Source of the DNA: Chloroflexota bacterium
GTDB lineage: Bacteria > Chloroflexota > Dehalococcoidia > Lucifugimonadales > SAR202-VII-2
Length of the DNA: 64,000 nt
Assembly (NCBI GenBank): GCA_003228115.1
Contig: QEVV01000001.1
Coordinates: 434,001-498,000, forward strand
Reading direction: 5' to 3'
Notes under the pieces: model-generated
What the model was told of the DNA's origin: nothing
Databases searched by the model: none
The model's input: only the letters and a program-made list of their open reading frames with translations
Position numbers and translations under genes: made by a program
In this document: piece after piece, positions 24,518-34,291 of the stretch
How the letters are laid out: each line of letters starts with the position of its first letter
Position numbering within the stretch: the stretch's first letter is position 1

Positions 24518-25774
24518 ATGCTTACCGTAGCGCAGAACGAGCGGCTGACGCAGGTGGGGCCTGGCACCCCAATGGGCGAGTTGTTCCGCCGTTACTGGTT
24601 GCCTGTCGCTGCCGCTGGCAAGCTGGACGAGGAACCCACGCTGGAGCTTCGCATCCTGGGTGAGGATCTCGTCCTCTATAAAGACCGGAGCGGCAAGCTG
24701 GGCCTCATCGACCGCTTTTGCGCCCACCGCCGCGTCAACCTGGCCTATGGCATCCCCGAAGAGCATGGCCTCCGCTGCATGTACCACGGCTGGAAGTACG
24801 ATGAAACCGGACAGTGCGTTGAGCAGCCTTTTGAGGAGACGGTGCGCCCTGAGTCCCGTTTCAAGGACAAGATCAAGCTGATTGGCTATCCGGTCCAAGC
24901 TTTCCAAGGCCTGGTCTGGGCATACATGGGTCCGTTCCCCGCTCCTGTGCTTCCGGGTTGGGAGCCCATGGTGCGGGGCAACACCGTGAAAGACATCGCC
25001 ATTACGGAATTGCCATGCAGTTGGCTCCAGTGCATGGAGAACTCAATGGACCCTGTCCACGTTGAGTGGCTCCACGTGGAATTGCCTCGCTACCTCCAAG
25101 AAATACGTGGCAATTTCCCTGTGCTGCTGCAAAACGCCATGCGGCACGAGAAGATTGCCTTTACTCCCTTCGAACACGGCATCATCAAACGCCGCGTGCT
25201 TGAGGGCAAGACGGAAGAAGACCACGACTGGAAGGTAGGTCATCCAGTCCTATTCCCCAACATCCTGCACTCGAGTTCCATCCTGGCGAAGACGTTCCAA
25301 CACCGCGTCCCCATCGACGACGAGCACACGTTGCACATCACCTACTATGTCTATCAACCCTTCCCGGGCCGTGACGCCCCCGAACAAGGGGATATCCCGT
25401 TCCGCTATATCCAATCGCCCCAGGAAGGCCGGTGGCCTGACCTCAACCTGACGTTGACCCAGGACATGATGGCCTGGGTGGAACAAGGGCCCATTGCGCC
25501 ACGTCACTTGGAGCACCTGGCGGAATCTGACAAGGGCATCATCATGTTCCGTCAGATGCTTGAAGAGCAGATGCGTATCGTTGAGGACGGAGGCGATCCC
25601 ATCAACGTCTTCCGTGATCCGGAGGCGGCTGCATGCGTGACCCTGCCAATGGAGGACGACCCCTTCGGTCAGACGCCCGACTCGGTCCCTGTCTTCACGC
25701 CATTGGAAGGTGGGGAGACGCTCGCCATGAGGGAGATCGAGCAGGTGTTGGCCACCTGGGGCCCACAGCCGTAG
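24518..25774 (+). CDS. Rieske non-heme iron oxygenase, alpha subunit (phthalate/vanillate oxygenase-like)
   Basis: 418 residues. The N-terminal Rieske [2Fe-2S] motifs are CAHRR and CMYHGW, 15 residues apart. The catalytic domain has ENSMDPVHVEWLH, giving the bridging Asp and the two His of the mononuclear iron site. Start residues MLTVAQNERLTQVGPGTPMGELFRRYW are typical of the phthalate 4,5-dioxygenase/VanA branch, which act as homo-oligomers with a separate reductase. No reductase or ferredoxin gene is adjacent, so the partner must lie elsewhere. CGGAGG precedes the ATG. Confidence 0.93.
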   Translation: MLTVAQNERLTQVGPGTPMGELFRRYWLPVAAAGKLDEEPTLELRILGEDLVLYKDRSGKLGLIDRFCAHRRVNLAYGIPEEHGLRCMYHGWKYDETGQCVEQPFEETVRPESRFKDKIKLIGYPVQAFQGLVWAYMGPFPAPVLPGWEPMVRGNTVKDIAITELPCSWLQCMENSMDPVHVEWLHVELPRYLQEIRGNFPVLLQNAMRHEKIAFTPFEHGIIKRRVLEGKTEEDHDWKVGHPVLFPNILHSSSILAKTFQHRVPIDDEHTLHITYYVYQPFPGRDAPEQGDIPFRYIQSPQEGRWPDLNLTLTQDMMAWVEQGPIAPRHLEHLAESDKGIIMFRQMLEEQMRIVEDGGDPINVFRDPEAAACVTLPMEDDPFGQTPDSVPVFTPLEGGETLAMREIEQVLATWGPQP

Positions 25775-25920
25775 CCCGCCACCACTCCTGAGAGATGGGC
25801 GTATCAATTAGTGGTGCGCCCTTTCCCCGTCCTATACACTAGCTCCGTGCCTAGCTACTCCTTCTTCGCCCCTTCGCGCCTGCCAGCGCCCATCGACCGA
25901 AAACCCGTGGGGTTCATCCT

Positions 25921-27225
25921 GTGAACCCTGACGCCCCCAAATCCCTATCGCCTATCCCGAGGGCCTGGCCCTTCAAGAACGTTTACTACGGCTGGGGCAT
26001 CGTCGCCTCAGCAATGGTATCCACGTTCGCTTCAGCGCCCATGTTCGGACCGGTTCTAGGCATTTTCGTCAAGCCAATCGGAGACGACCTCGGCTGGAGC
26101 CGCGCCACCATTGCCCTCGCCTTCACCATAGGAACGCTGACCGGGACGCTGCTTTCTGCTGCCGTAGGGGTCTACATGGACCGGCACGGCGCCAGGGCCA
26201 TCATGGTAATCTCCGGGATGATCGTGGCAACGTGCCTTTTAGGAATGGCAATGATGACCGAGCCTTGGCATCATTGGCTTTTCTTCGGTGGCGGCAGAGC
26301 TGTAGCGATTGCAGGCACGCAGTTTGGCACGACTATTGCGGTGGCCAACTGGTTCATCCGCCGCCGAGGCCGTGCTATGGGGTTTGCCGGTGCTGGTCTG
26401 CGAGTCGGGCAAGCCGTCCTTCCCCTGATGCTCTACGCCATTATTGCCGCTTGGACATGGCGGCAGGGGTTCGTAGCTCTGTCCGCTCTAGCTTTGGTCT
26501 TCATCGTCGTCCCCTCTTTCGTCTACATCCGCCGACGCCCTGAAGACATGGGCCTCTACCCGGACGGCATTGCGCCTGACGAAACGCCTCAGACTCCCGG
26601 CCGGACCCAGACGAACGCGCAGAGGGGCATCGAGGAGTCGTGGACGCTGCGGGAGGCCATCCGCACGAGGGCGCTGTGGCTCGTGGTCCTGGCGACCGGC
26701 GGTACGCTGTTCGTCAACGGATCGGTGAACCTGCACGCCGTCGCCAATTTCCAGGACCAGGGCATGCACCAAGGTTTGGCGGTGACCATCACCACCATCT
26801 TCGCCACTACGTCCGTCGTGGCTACGTTCGGATTCGGCATCCTGACCGACCGGATCCACGTACGATACGGCTCCATGGCCGCCAGCTTGCTATACCTGGC
26901 TGCCATGGTCATCATCATCAACGCCCATACCTATCCCATGGCTGTGCTCTTTGCCATAGTTTTCGGGGCAGCGAATGGGGGCTGGACCACAGGGGAACGG
27001 TTGCTATTGGCCAACTACTTCGGTCGCCGCCACCTTGGGGCGATACGGGGTTTCGCCGCCCCACTGCGAGGGACCGTAAGTCCATTCGGGGCGGTTATTG
27101 CGGGACTCATCTACGACAGGACTGGCAACTACAACCAAGCGTTCTTCATGTTCGCGATCATGAGCCTGCTCGTCTTCATTGCCATGTTCTTGGCAGTGCC
27201 GCCACAGAAGCCGGTAGCTAAATAG
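25921..27225 (+). CDS. MFS transporter, oxalate/formate antiporter or MCT-like
   Basis: 434 residues from GTG 25921; twelve TM segments with FKNVYYGWGIVASAMV at the start, VYMDRHGARAIMV as the MFS loop and RRPEDMGLYPDG in the central loop. The layout and phrases (PEDMGL-PDG, NYFGRRHLGAIRGF) match the MFS gene at 19972-21288, so they are paralogues. It follows the Rieske oxygenase after 146 bases and could import that enzyme's aromatic substrate; this is inference from adjacency. Confidence 0.85.
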   Translation: MNPDAPKSLSPIPRAWPFKNVYYGWGIVASAMVSTFASAPMFGPVLGIFVKPIGDDLGWSRATIALAFTIGTLTGTLLSAAVGVYMDRHGARAIMVISGMIVATCLLGMAMMTEPWHHWLFFGGGRAVAIAGTQFGTTIAVANWFIRRRGRAMGFAGAGLRVGQAVLPLMLYAIIAAWTWRQGFVALSALALVFIVVPSFVYIRRRPEDMGLYPDGIAPDETPQTPGRTQTNAQRGIEESWTLREAIRTRALWLVVLATGGTLFVNGSVNLHAVANFQDQGMHQGLAVTITTIFATTSVVATFGFGILTDRIHVRYGSMAASLLYLAAMVIIINAHTYPMAVLFAIVFGAANGGWTTGERLLLANYFGRRHLGAIRGFAAPLRGTVSPFGAVIAGLIYDRTGNYNQAFFMFAIMSLLVFIAMFLAVPPQKPVAK

Positions 27226-27254
27226 CGAAGGCCTGTCTTTCCGATCTTGGGGGC

Positions 27255-28475
27255 TCAGTCCAGTTTCTTACGCCCCTGCGCCGCGGCGTTCGCCTTTAGA
27301 AAGTCCCCTTCAGTAAAACCGTACAGGCCTGCTCCGCCCAGAAGGATATGGGCTCCGGTTTCCCTGGAAACTGTGCTCAACAGGTTCGTTGAGACGTTGG
27401 GGAAATTGGAGTCGAAATGAGGGTAGTCTGTGGAGATGCACAACCTATCCGCGCCTAGAAGCTGGGCCGTAGAATCAATCTCCGGCTCGCTGCCCTCCAC
27501 TCCTACCCAACAGTTGCCCTGGAAGTACTCCTTGGGCGTGAGCGACAGATACGGGGCATGGGTTTCCCGGTAGTTCGGGTAGTCCCACTCAATGCGGCTG
27601 AGCAACCCTGGCGCCCATGATGCGTTGGCCTCCAGATACCCTACCCGCAGCTTGGGATGAAACTCGAAAACACCCCCAATGACTTGGGCGATGAGCGCCT
27701 GCTGCATCTCGATCCAGTGGCTGGCAACGTGCCGGTAAAACCGGTTTTCTCCATAGAGAGCATTCATGGAAGAGTACCAGGCTCCGGTGCCTTCATGGAA
27801 ACACCACGCTACGTCCAACTCTTCATGTAACGAGTACAGGGGCTCCCAATAGTTGGAATGCCAAAAGTGCCCGTTGACTAGGTTGGGCCGTATAAAGGAA
27901 CCCACTGCGCCAAGCTCGCGCACGCATCGCACCAACTCCTGGCACGCCAGGTTCACGTCATGGAACGGCAGCATAGCGGCGAATTTCATCTGATCGGGGC
28001 TGTACTTGCAAAAGTCATGGATCCAATTGTTGTATGCCTGGCACAGGGCCAACGAGAGTTGCGGGTCCATCCCATCCCTGGCTATGAGGCTCAGCCCTCC
28101 CGTAGGGAAAAGCACGGCGATGTCGATGCCCTCCATATCGAAGGCCATCACTTGAGCCTCGGCATCGTAGCCTCGGTCGATGGCGAACTGAAGGCCCCCA
28201 GTCGACGCCGATCGCGACGCTGACAGATGGGTACCGGCGCTTCCCAATACAGGCGCAGTGGCAAGGTGGGATGTCGCTCGTTTGCGGTACTGCTGGATAT
28301 CAACGTCCATGGAAGACGGCGATCCGTCAATAATCCAGCCCCTTCCCAGGCGGCCCTGGGCATCGACGGGCGTCGTGACGCGGTGCTTGAAAGCAGTGTC
28401 CAGATGACGCTCGAAGAGGTCTCCAGGCTCCTGCACGTGCATATCGCTGTCAACAAACCTGAGCCCGTCCTTCAT
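27255..28475 (-). CDS. ACMSD-like amidohydrolase (amidohydrolase_2 family)
   Basis: 406 residues. Start strand GLRFVDSDMHVQEPGDLF, then the WCFHEGTGA strand with a metal-type His, LRVGYLEANASW, and CISTDYPHFDSNFP with the catalytic Asp. It is a distant paralogue of the protein at 3940-5043. Expected to be a TIM-barrel metal-dependent decarboxylase or hydrolase of carboxylated aromatics. Good ribosome site (GGGAGGGG) directly upstream of the ATG and a promoter 50 bases further. It is convergent with the MFS gene next to the Rieske oxygenase. Confidence 0.85.
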   Translation of the reverse strand: MKDGLRFVDSDMHVQEPGDLFERHLDTAFKHRVTTPVDAQGRLGRGWIIDGSPSSMDVDIQQYRKRATSHLATAPVLGSAGTHLSASRSASTGGLQFAIDRGYDAEAQVMAFDMEGIDIAVLFPTGGLSLIARDGMDPQLSLALCQAYNNWIHDFCKYSPDQMKFAAMLPFHDVNLACQELVRCVRELGAVGSFIRPNLVNGHFWHSNYWEPLYSLHEELDVAWCFHEGTGAWYSSMNALYGENRFYRHVASHWIEMQQALIAQVIGGVFEFHPKLRVGYLEANASWAPGLLSRIEWDYPNYRETHAPYLSLTPKEYFQGNCWVGVEGSEPEIDSTAQLLGADRLCISTDYPHFDSNFPNVSTNLLSTVSRETGAHILLGGAGLYGFTEGDFLKANAAAQGRKKLD

Positions 28476-28525
28476 GACCCCTCCCGCCTATGAGTAGACC
28501 TGCACACCAAGGGCAGCATAACCGA

Positions 28526-28554
28526 ATTGTACGTTGCCGTTCCTGACGCCTCAA
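28526..28554 (-). promoter_or_regulatory. sigma70-type promoter for the second ACMSD-like amidohydrolase
   Basis: Minus strand TTGAGG (28554-28549), 17 bases, TACAAT (28531-28526); leader of about 44 bases. Confidence 0.55.
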
Positions 28555-28705
28555 CGTGTTAGAATGGCTGCCGCCACCGGCGTCAGCGCATGCCCAGCTA
28601 GTGCCCGAAACCGACAGGTTGCCTCGCAGCCCCATTTGATACACGCTACCGGCCAGCCCAGCGGCAGTCGGTGGATCGCATTCACAACAGGGAGTTCGCC
28701 CCGCC

Positions 28706-29989
28706 ATGTCAGTCGGCTCGGCGTTGCTACGGGCAGCTGTGGCGCTTCTTCTGAGCGTCCCGGCCTTCTTTGGCTATGCCTATTTCCTTAGTGCCGGTCT
28801 CGTTGAGAAGGTGGCCCTGGATCCTTCCCATGCCATCAGGGCCCTGGAGAAGGCCGACGCCTACACTCGAATCCACGACACCGATCTCCTCCAGAAGCAG
28901 TTCGAAGACATCTCTGACTCCCTCTTGGGTCACTTTGACATCGATCGCTCTGACCGAGTGAAGCTACAGCGCGAGATACTAACCCCCAGCCATCTGAAGA
29001 CAGAGATAGAACGGAATCTGAAGGCTCTGTCCGAGTTCATGCGGTTTGATAGCGATGTCCTGGAAGTTAGCGTGCTCTTGGCGCCAGCGGTGGATCGGGT
29101 CGAGCCAGCCCTGTTTGCTTTTCTAGATAGCCGCATTGAAAGCATTGAACCCGAACCTCTGACCGACCCTGACGAGCTGGCGCTACGGCTACACGTAACC
29201 CTGCAATCAATAGCGGAAGGGCAGATAGCCGTCGCACCTCCGCCAATGCCTCTTGATAACGTCGATCCACTGGTAGGTGAGCGCGCCTACCACCTAGCCT
29301 TAGAAGAATTGCAGGCCAGCTTCTCGGTTCCGGCCCCGGTAATAGCCAATCTCATCCGCAATGAGGATTCGATACTCAGTGCCATAAACACCGGCGACCT
29401 TAGGCAAGGAATAAAGCTAGCAGCCCACGCAGCAACAGAACCCCGCATCAACGACGCTCTGTCAGACCTAAGACAAAGGCTTGATTCAGATGGATATCTC
29501 GATTTGGTGGACCGGTTGGCAGAGGACGTTGGAAGTCGAGAAGCGGTGGTCCGCGACGCGGAAACAACCCGGACATGGCTGCGGTTCGGTACGTGGCTTG
29601 GCCCTTGGCTGGCGCTCGGCCTGATGGCCTTTTCCACAATCGCAATGGGGCTGATATTCTCGCCCTTTGTTCCCCACATGCTCAGGTGGCCGAGCCTCAG
29701 TCTCCTCATCTCCGGTCTCGAGTTCTTAACCCTCGGCTTGGCCGCGACACAAAACCGCCTAGGCTTCATATCCTCAGCGTGCGGACGCGGTGAAGCTGGT
29801 TGCAGCCTGATAACGGATGTCGCTAAGCACCTCACTCAGGATGTAGGTTCCAGCTTGATCGCTCCTTCCGCGTTCATCGTTGTCCTGGGAGTCATTGGCA
29901 TGGTCGCATCGTTCTTCCTGGATCGACGACAGGTCCAGCCCTCGGCCGTTGGTGGAAAACCCCTGGAAATGCCAGACCGGGAAAGCTAA
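28706..29989 (+). CDS. unrecognised membrane protein with long extracytoplasmic domain
   Basis: 427 residues. One hydrophobic segment at about 8-30, then some 265 mainly helical, acidic residues (DADAYTRIHDTDLLQKQFEDI... style), then three segments at about 298-320, 328-350 and 388-410. The topology suggests a large outside domain held by four helices. Residues 190-290 (ALEELQASFSVPAPVIANLIRNED, INDALSDLRQRLDSDGYLDLVDRLA) look like repeated helical hairpins. No family recognised. The next gene (VTT domain) starts two bases after its stop, so the two probably form an operon and act at the membrane together. Confidence 0.7.
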   Translation: MSVGSALLRAAVALLLSVPAFFGYAYFLSAGLVEKVALDPSHAIRALEKADAYTRIHDTDLLQKQFEDISDSLLGHFDIDRSDRVKLQREILTPSHLKTEIERNLKALSEFMRFDSDVLEVSVLLAPAVDRVEPALFAFLDSRIESIEPEPLTDPDELALRLHVTLQSIAEGQIAVAPPPMPLDNVDPLVGERAYHLALEELQASFSVPAPVIANLIRNEDSILSAINTGDLRQGIKLAAHAATEPRINDALSDLRQRLDSDGYLDLVDRLAEDVGSREAVVRDAETTRTWLRFGTWLGPWLALGLMAFSTIAMGLIFSPFVPHMLRWPSLSLLISGLEFLTLGLAATQNRLGFISSACGRGEAGCSLITDVAKHLTQDVGSSLIAPSAFIVVLGVIGMVASFFLDRRQVQPSAVGGKPLEMPDRES

Positions 29990-29991
29990 AC

Positions 29992-30594
29992 ATGAAAGCC
30001 TTCCCCACCAAAGCGGCTTCCTCAATGAAGACTATGTATCTTCTACGTCTGGGCCCGGCCCAGAGAGTTTTGATCTTTCTTGTCCTAACCGTAGCGCTCG
30101 TACTCATCACCATCGCCGTGCTTCCCTTCCTCGTCAGCTTTGGGCCGTGGGGGTATCTCGCTGGGTTTGTCATCACACTCATGGGGTCGGCAACCGTCGT
30201 GATACCTGCTCCGGGGTTCGCTTCAGTCGTGCTCATGGCTACGGAGCTGAATCCAATAATCATGGGAGTTGCTTCAGGGGTAGGCGGGACAATCGGAGAG
30301 CTGTCAGCCTATTGGCTGGGGGCGCAAGGCCAGGGAATGCTGGAGGGGCACCGGCTCTATGACGTCACCAAGCGGCATATGGAAAGGCACGGCGGTTGGA
30401 CCCTGTTCGCTGTTGGCCTCATTCCATTCATTCCGGTGGACATCGGGGGAATCATCGCAGGAACTACGCGCTACCCGGTCTGGCGCTTCCTGCTGTACTT
30501 GGGACTTGGGAAGGTCATCATGACCACTGGGGTGCTGTACGCATCCGCCAAAGCCTTCGAATGGGCGGAGCCCTATCTAAGATGGTTGACCTAG
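29992..30594 (+). CDS. VTT-domain (DedA/YqaA-like) membrane protein
   Basis: 200 residues. TM segments at about 27-48, 52-72, 88-105, 130-150 and 160-180. The VTT signature is visible: VVIPAPGFASVVLMA, GVGGTIGELSAYWLGAQGQ and a FAVGLIPFIPVDIGGIIAGTTRYPVWRF stretch with the conserved reentrant Pro and Gly/Arg. Such proteins are now linked to lipid scrambling or flipping of carrier lipids. It adjoins the unknown membrane protein upstream (2-base gap). Confidence 0.85.
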   Translation: MKAFPTKAASSMKTMYLLRLGPAQRVLIFLVLTVALVLITIAVLPFLVSFGPWGYLAGFVITLMGSATVVIPAPGFASVVLMATELNPIIMGVASGVGGTIGELSAYWLGAQGQGMLEGHRLYDVTKRHMERHGGWTLFAVGLIPFIPVDIGGIIAGTTRYPVWRFLLYLGLGKVIMTTGVLYASAKAFEWAEPYLRWLT

Positions 30595-32187
30595 CTAACC
30601 GGCCGCCGCTTCAATCTTGTGCCGGGAATCCACCATTACCAAGGCTACGGCTGAGCTAGCGAGGGCCAGGCCCACAGCGATCAGCATGACGACGCGGAAG
30701 CCAGATATGAAAGCTTCATCTATGGCCCGCTCGACTGCGACCCTAAGCTCTGGGTCCATGTCCTGAGGAACCCGGGCACCAGCCAGGCTCACCCTCTCAT
30801 CTTCCAGCGCCAATACAACGCTCGCAGGGACGTTGGCCTGGGCTAGCTTGGTGTCCAACGAGGAATTGAAGACGGTCAACGCTACAACGCCCAGCACCGC
30901 GATGGCCATAAGAGACGCGGTCCTCGATATCGCATTGTTCACACCGGAAGCCACGCCCGCTTGATCCGAGGTCACCGAGCCCATAACAACGGTTACCAGC
31001 GGCGCTATGGTGATAGCCATACCTAGGCCCAGGACCGCTATAGCGGGGAAGTAGTTGAGCCAATAGTTCCCTCCGATGCCGGTCAAAGCCAGAAGCCCAA
31101 ACCCGCCAGCAGCCACAGCAGGCCCAATTACCAAAGGCAGCTTCGCGCCGTACCTGGTTATCAACCCTCCTGCCCATCTAGATAGCGTGGCAATGATTAC
31201 GATGAAGGGGAGCCAGGCGGCTCCAGCGGCGGTGGCCGTGTACCCTTGAACTTGAATAAGGTTGAAGGGGAAAAGAAACAGAGAGCCACCCAAAGCAGCG
31301 TAGAGAAACAAGGTCAGGATTGTGGCCCCGGTGAAGCTGCGGGAACGATAGATCCACAGAGGCATCATGGGGGATGAGGCTTTGGCCTGCACCAAGACGA
31401 AAAGGGCAAGGCTTACAACACCAGTCGCCAGCGCAACCAACACGGCAGGATGGTCAAAGCCCTTGCTCCCGGACTCAAGCAGGCCGTACACGAGGCCCCC
31501 TAGGCCCAAGACACTCAGCCCGGCGCCAGCCCAGTCCATGTGCCCGGTCGCATGCTCATTTTTGGTCTCCGGGACGCGGGTAAGGACAACAACTAGAACG
31601 ATGATCGCCAAGGGAAGATTGATGAAGAATATCCAGCGCCAGGACAAGGTCTCTGCCAGGTAGCCGCCGAGGACCGGGCCTGCTGCCGCTGTTATGGCGG
31701 TGAACCCTGACCAGGTGCCAATGGCCCTTCCTCGGGCCTCATCGCTGAAGGAAGCGCTGATGATGGCCAGACTACCAGGCACCAACAACGCCCCACCAAT
31801 GCCTTGAATGGCCCTCCCGATAATGAGTTGGTTCACGTCTGGAGCCAGGCCACACCAAAGAGACGCCAAGGTGAAAACGACGACGCCGGCAGCGAAGATG
31901 CGCCTGCGCCCCAATCTGTCGCCCAGTGACCCTCCTACGAGAAGCAGTGCAGCAAGAAGCAGCGCATAGGCCTCCACAACCCACTGCATCTGGATGAGGG
32001 TCGCAGAAAGGTCTTCCTGGATGCTGGGCAGCGCTACGTTTACAGCGGTGCCATCGATAAAAGACATGCTGGAGCCAAGGATTGTGGCTGCCAGAATCCA
32101 ACGCCCCAATCGAGGTGGGCACGGCGTAGCAGTTGGGGCCGAAGCGATTACCGCTTCGTCGCAGGGTTGCTTGAAATAGAGGGCCAA
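30595..32187 (-). CDS. MFS drug transporter, DHA2 (EmrB/QacA) family, 14 TM
   Basis: 530 residues, fourteen TM segments as expected for DHA2. Motif D1 near TM1 (MSFIDGTAVNVALPSIQEDL), motif A GDRLGRRRIFAAG and motif C GPVLGGYL in TM5 are present. It would export lipophilic compounds using the proton gradient. Start is a TTG at 32187 preceded by AAAGGAG at 7 bases. Its stop is the base directly beside the stop of the convergent VTT gene. Confidence 0.93.
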   Translation of the reverse strand: MALYFKQPCDEAVIASAPTATPCPPRLGRWILAATILGSSMSFIDGTAVNVALPSIQEDLSATLIQMQWVVEAYALLLAALLLVGGSLGDRLGRRRIFAAGVVVFTLASLWCGLAPDVNQLIIGRAIQGIGGALLVPGSLAIISASFSDEARGRAIGTWSGFTAITAAAGPVLGGYLAETLSWRWIFFINLPLAIIVLVVVLTRVPETKNEHATGHMDWAGAGLSVLGLGGLVYGLLESGSKGFDHPAVLVALATGVVSLALFVLVQAKASSPMMPLWIYRSRSFTGATILTLFLYAALGGSLFLFPFNLIQVQGYTATAAGAAWLPFIVIIATLSRWAGGLITRYGAKLPLVIGPAVAAGGFGLLALTGIGGNYWLNYFPAIAVLGLGMAITIAPLVTVVMGSVTSDQAGVASGVNNAISRTASLMAIAVLGVVALTVFNSSLDTKLAQANVPASVVLALEDERVSLAGARVPQDMDPELRVAVERAIDEAFISGFRVVMLIAVGLALASSAVALVMVDSRHKIEAAAG

Positions 32188-32219
32188 GGCACAACTCCTT
32201 TAGAATCCGGAGCGGGCGG

Positions 32220-32248
32220 AGCTTAGCAGCCGCTTGCAAAGGGGTCAA
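32220..32248 (-). promoter_or_regulatory. possible promoter for the DHA2 transporter
   Basis: Minus strand TTGACC (32248-32243) overlaps the stop codon of the S9 peptidase gene; 17 bases later TAAGCT (32225-32220), a weak -10. Confidence 0.4.
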
Positions 32249-34215
32249 TCACCAGGTCGCAGATAGCGAGCGAACCAATCCAGAATGATGTGTAGCCGCT
32301 GGATCCTATGCCTGGGCTTGCCCGACCGGGAAAGCTCGTGGGTCTCCTCGGGAAAACGGACAAACAAGACCTCCCGCCTGAGTTTCTTGAGCGCCACGAA
32401 GAGTTGCTCGCCCTGCTCGATAGGACAGCGGCGGTCGTCCTCCGAGTGAATGATCAGCAGCGGAGTGTGGATGTTCTTTGCGTAGGTTAATGGCGACCGC
32501 TCGACGTACCACTCCATGTTGTCCCAGGGCAAGGCTCCATACTCAGCCTCCTGAAAAAAGTGCCCGATGTCGCTTGTGCCGAACAGCGAATGCGCGTTGT
32601 TGACTGCCCGCTCGGAGCAGGCAGCCTTGAAACGGTTGGTGTGCCCCACAACCCAGCTCGTCATGAAACCACCGTAGCTGCCCCCCATGACGCCCAGCCG
32701 ATCAGGGTCGATGAAATCGCAGTGCTTCAGAGCGGCGTCCAGCCCGGCCATTACGTCCTCGTAATCCCCGCCACCCCAATCGCCTATGACGGCCCTTCTG
32801 AAGTCTTCCCCGTAGCCCTCGCTACCTCGCGGGTTAGTGAAAACAACGGCGTAACCAGCCCCAGCGTAGACCTGGAACTCGTCGAAGAAAGGATAGCCGT
32901 ACTGGGTGTGCGGCCCGCCGTGGATACTGAGCAGCGTCGGATAGCGCCGACCTTCTTGAAACCCGAAGGGCTTCATTACCCAGCAGTCCATCTGACGCCC
33001 GTCCCGCTCGAATGTTATGCGCTCCGGTTGGGAAAGCGTTGCCTCCGCCTTCCAGCCACCGTTGAGGTCTGTGAGTCGTCGTTCTTCCGTCCCGTCGCTG
33101 TCGCACAGGAAAACTTCCGGTGGCGATGTGGGGTCGGTGGCGGTGAAGGCTAGCAGATCGCCACCGGCGGAAAGTGACATCTCGAGAATCTGGCGCTCGC
33201 CACTCAGGAGCGGCGTCGGCACGCCTCGGCCAACGGTCTCAACGCTGAAGACGCCGACCGCTCCTCGATCCATGACCGCAAAAAGAAGCTTCTGGCCATC
33301 CGGCGTCCATAGCGGACCGGAACGTTCGGCGAAGGCGTCAACGGAGCGGTCGAGGTGTTCTGTAAGGCAAGCCGGGTCGCCTCCCTCTGTCGGCACAATG
33401 TAGAGCCGCTCATTGCGCCCTAGCTCCGTCAGATAACGGTGGCCTAGGTAAGCGATGGTCAGCCCGTCCGGCGAGAAAGCAGGGTGGCTGGCGGGCCCAG
33501 CGGTGCCGGTCACGCGGCGCGGCTCCCCGCCCTTAGGCGATACTACAAACACATCTCTGGCGTTGTCATAGTCCCGGTCTTCGTGGCGAGCCGAAACAAA
33601 GGCAATCAGGCTGCCGTCCAGCGACCAGGCGGGGTGGGCATCATCAAAGTCGCCGTGGGTGACCTGAACCGGCTCATTTCCGTCCAATGCCACGACAAAG
33701 ACATGGGAACGCCGGTTGTAGATGAATCCCTCATCGTTGGACTTGTATTTCAAGGAGGTGATGAACCGCGGTGGCTTCGACTTCCCCTCTTCTTCGGGTT
33801 CACCAGTATTCACCCGGCTTACAAAGGCCAATCGAGTCCCATCCGGCGACCAGACCGGGGCTTTCACTCCATTGGCAAGCTCAGTGACGCGTCTAGCCTC
33901 TCTGCCGTGGGAAGGCACAACAAAGAGCTGCGGCTTGTCATGGCCATCACGCTCTGACACGAAGGCCAGCACAGACCCGTCCGGGGACCAGCGGGGGGAA
34001 TTGTCTCGCTTTGTGCCGGTGGTAAATGGACGAGGCTCGCTGCCATCGATGTCTACGAGCCAAATGTTAGATAGGTACTCGTCCCTTTCCTTGGACAGCG
34101 TTGTCACCACAAAAGCGACACGGCCGCCATCCGGCGATATCCGCGGCTCGCTCACGAACCGGATGCGGGTTAGGTCTTCAGGCGTCATGCCTCGAGGTTT
34201 GGCAGGTATGGTCAT
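32245..34215 (-). CDS. S9 family prolyl oligopeptidase / acylaminoacyl peptidase
   Basis: 656 residues. The first ~390 residues are beta-propeller blades with repeated SPDG motifs (ISPDGGRVAFV, WSPDGSVLAFV, FSPDGLTIAYLG, WTPDGQKLLFA). The last ~260 form the alpha/beta hydrolase: GGPHTQYG, the GGSYGG nucleophile elbow, EDDRRCP with Asp and EETHELSRSG with His. No signal peptide is seen, so it is probably cytoplasmic, trimming short or N-acylated peptides. GGAGGA lies 5 bases before the ATG. Confidence 0.95.
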   Translation of the reverse strand: MTIPAKPRGMTPEDLTRIRFVSEPRISPDGGRVAFVVTTLSKERDEYLSNIWLVDIDGSEPRPFTTGTKRDNSPRWSPDGSVLAFVSERDGHDKPQLFVVPSHGREARRVTELANGVKAPVWSPDGTRLAFVSRVNTGEPEEEGKSKPPRFITSLKYKSNDEGFIYNRRSHVFVVALDGNEPVQVTHGDFDDAHPAWSLDGSLIAFVSARHEDRDYDNARDVFVVSPKGGEPRRVTGTAGPASHPAFSPDGLTIAYLGHRYLTELGRNERLYIVPTEGGDPACLTEHLDRSVDAFAERSGPLWTPDGQKLLFAVMDRGAVGVFSVETVGRGVPTPLLSGERQILEMSLSAGGDLLAFTATDPTSPPEVFLCDSDGTEERRLTDLNGGWKAEATLSQPERITFERDGRQMDCWVMKPFGFQEGRRYPTLLSIHGGPHTQYGYPFFDEFQVYAGAGYAVVFTNPRGSEGYGEDFRRAVIGDWGGGDYEDVMAGLDAALKHCDFIDPDRLGVMGGSYGGFMTSWVVGHTNRFKAACSERAVNNAHSLFGTSDIGHFFQEAEYGALPWDNMEWYVERSPLTYAKNIHTPLLIIHSEDDRRCPIEQGEQLFVALKKLRREVLFVRFPEETHELSRSGKPRHRIQRLHIILDWFARYLRPGD

Positions 34216-34291
34216 ACAAGTCCTCCAGCGGCGGATCGTTCCCTAGTTGTACCAGATCGGGGCTTTCCACCCAACCCACCCCCAAAGAAAA

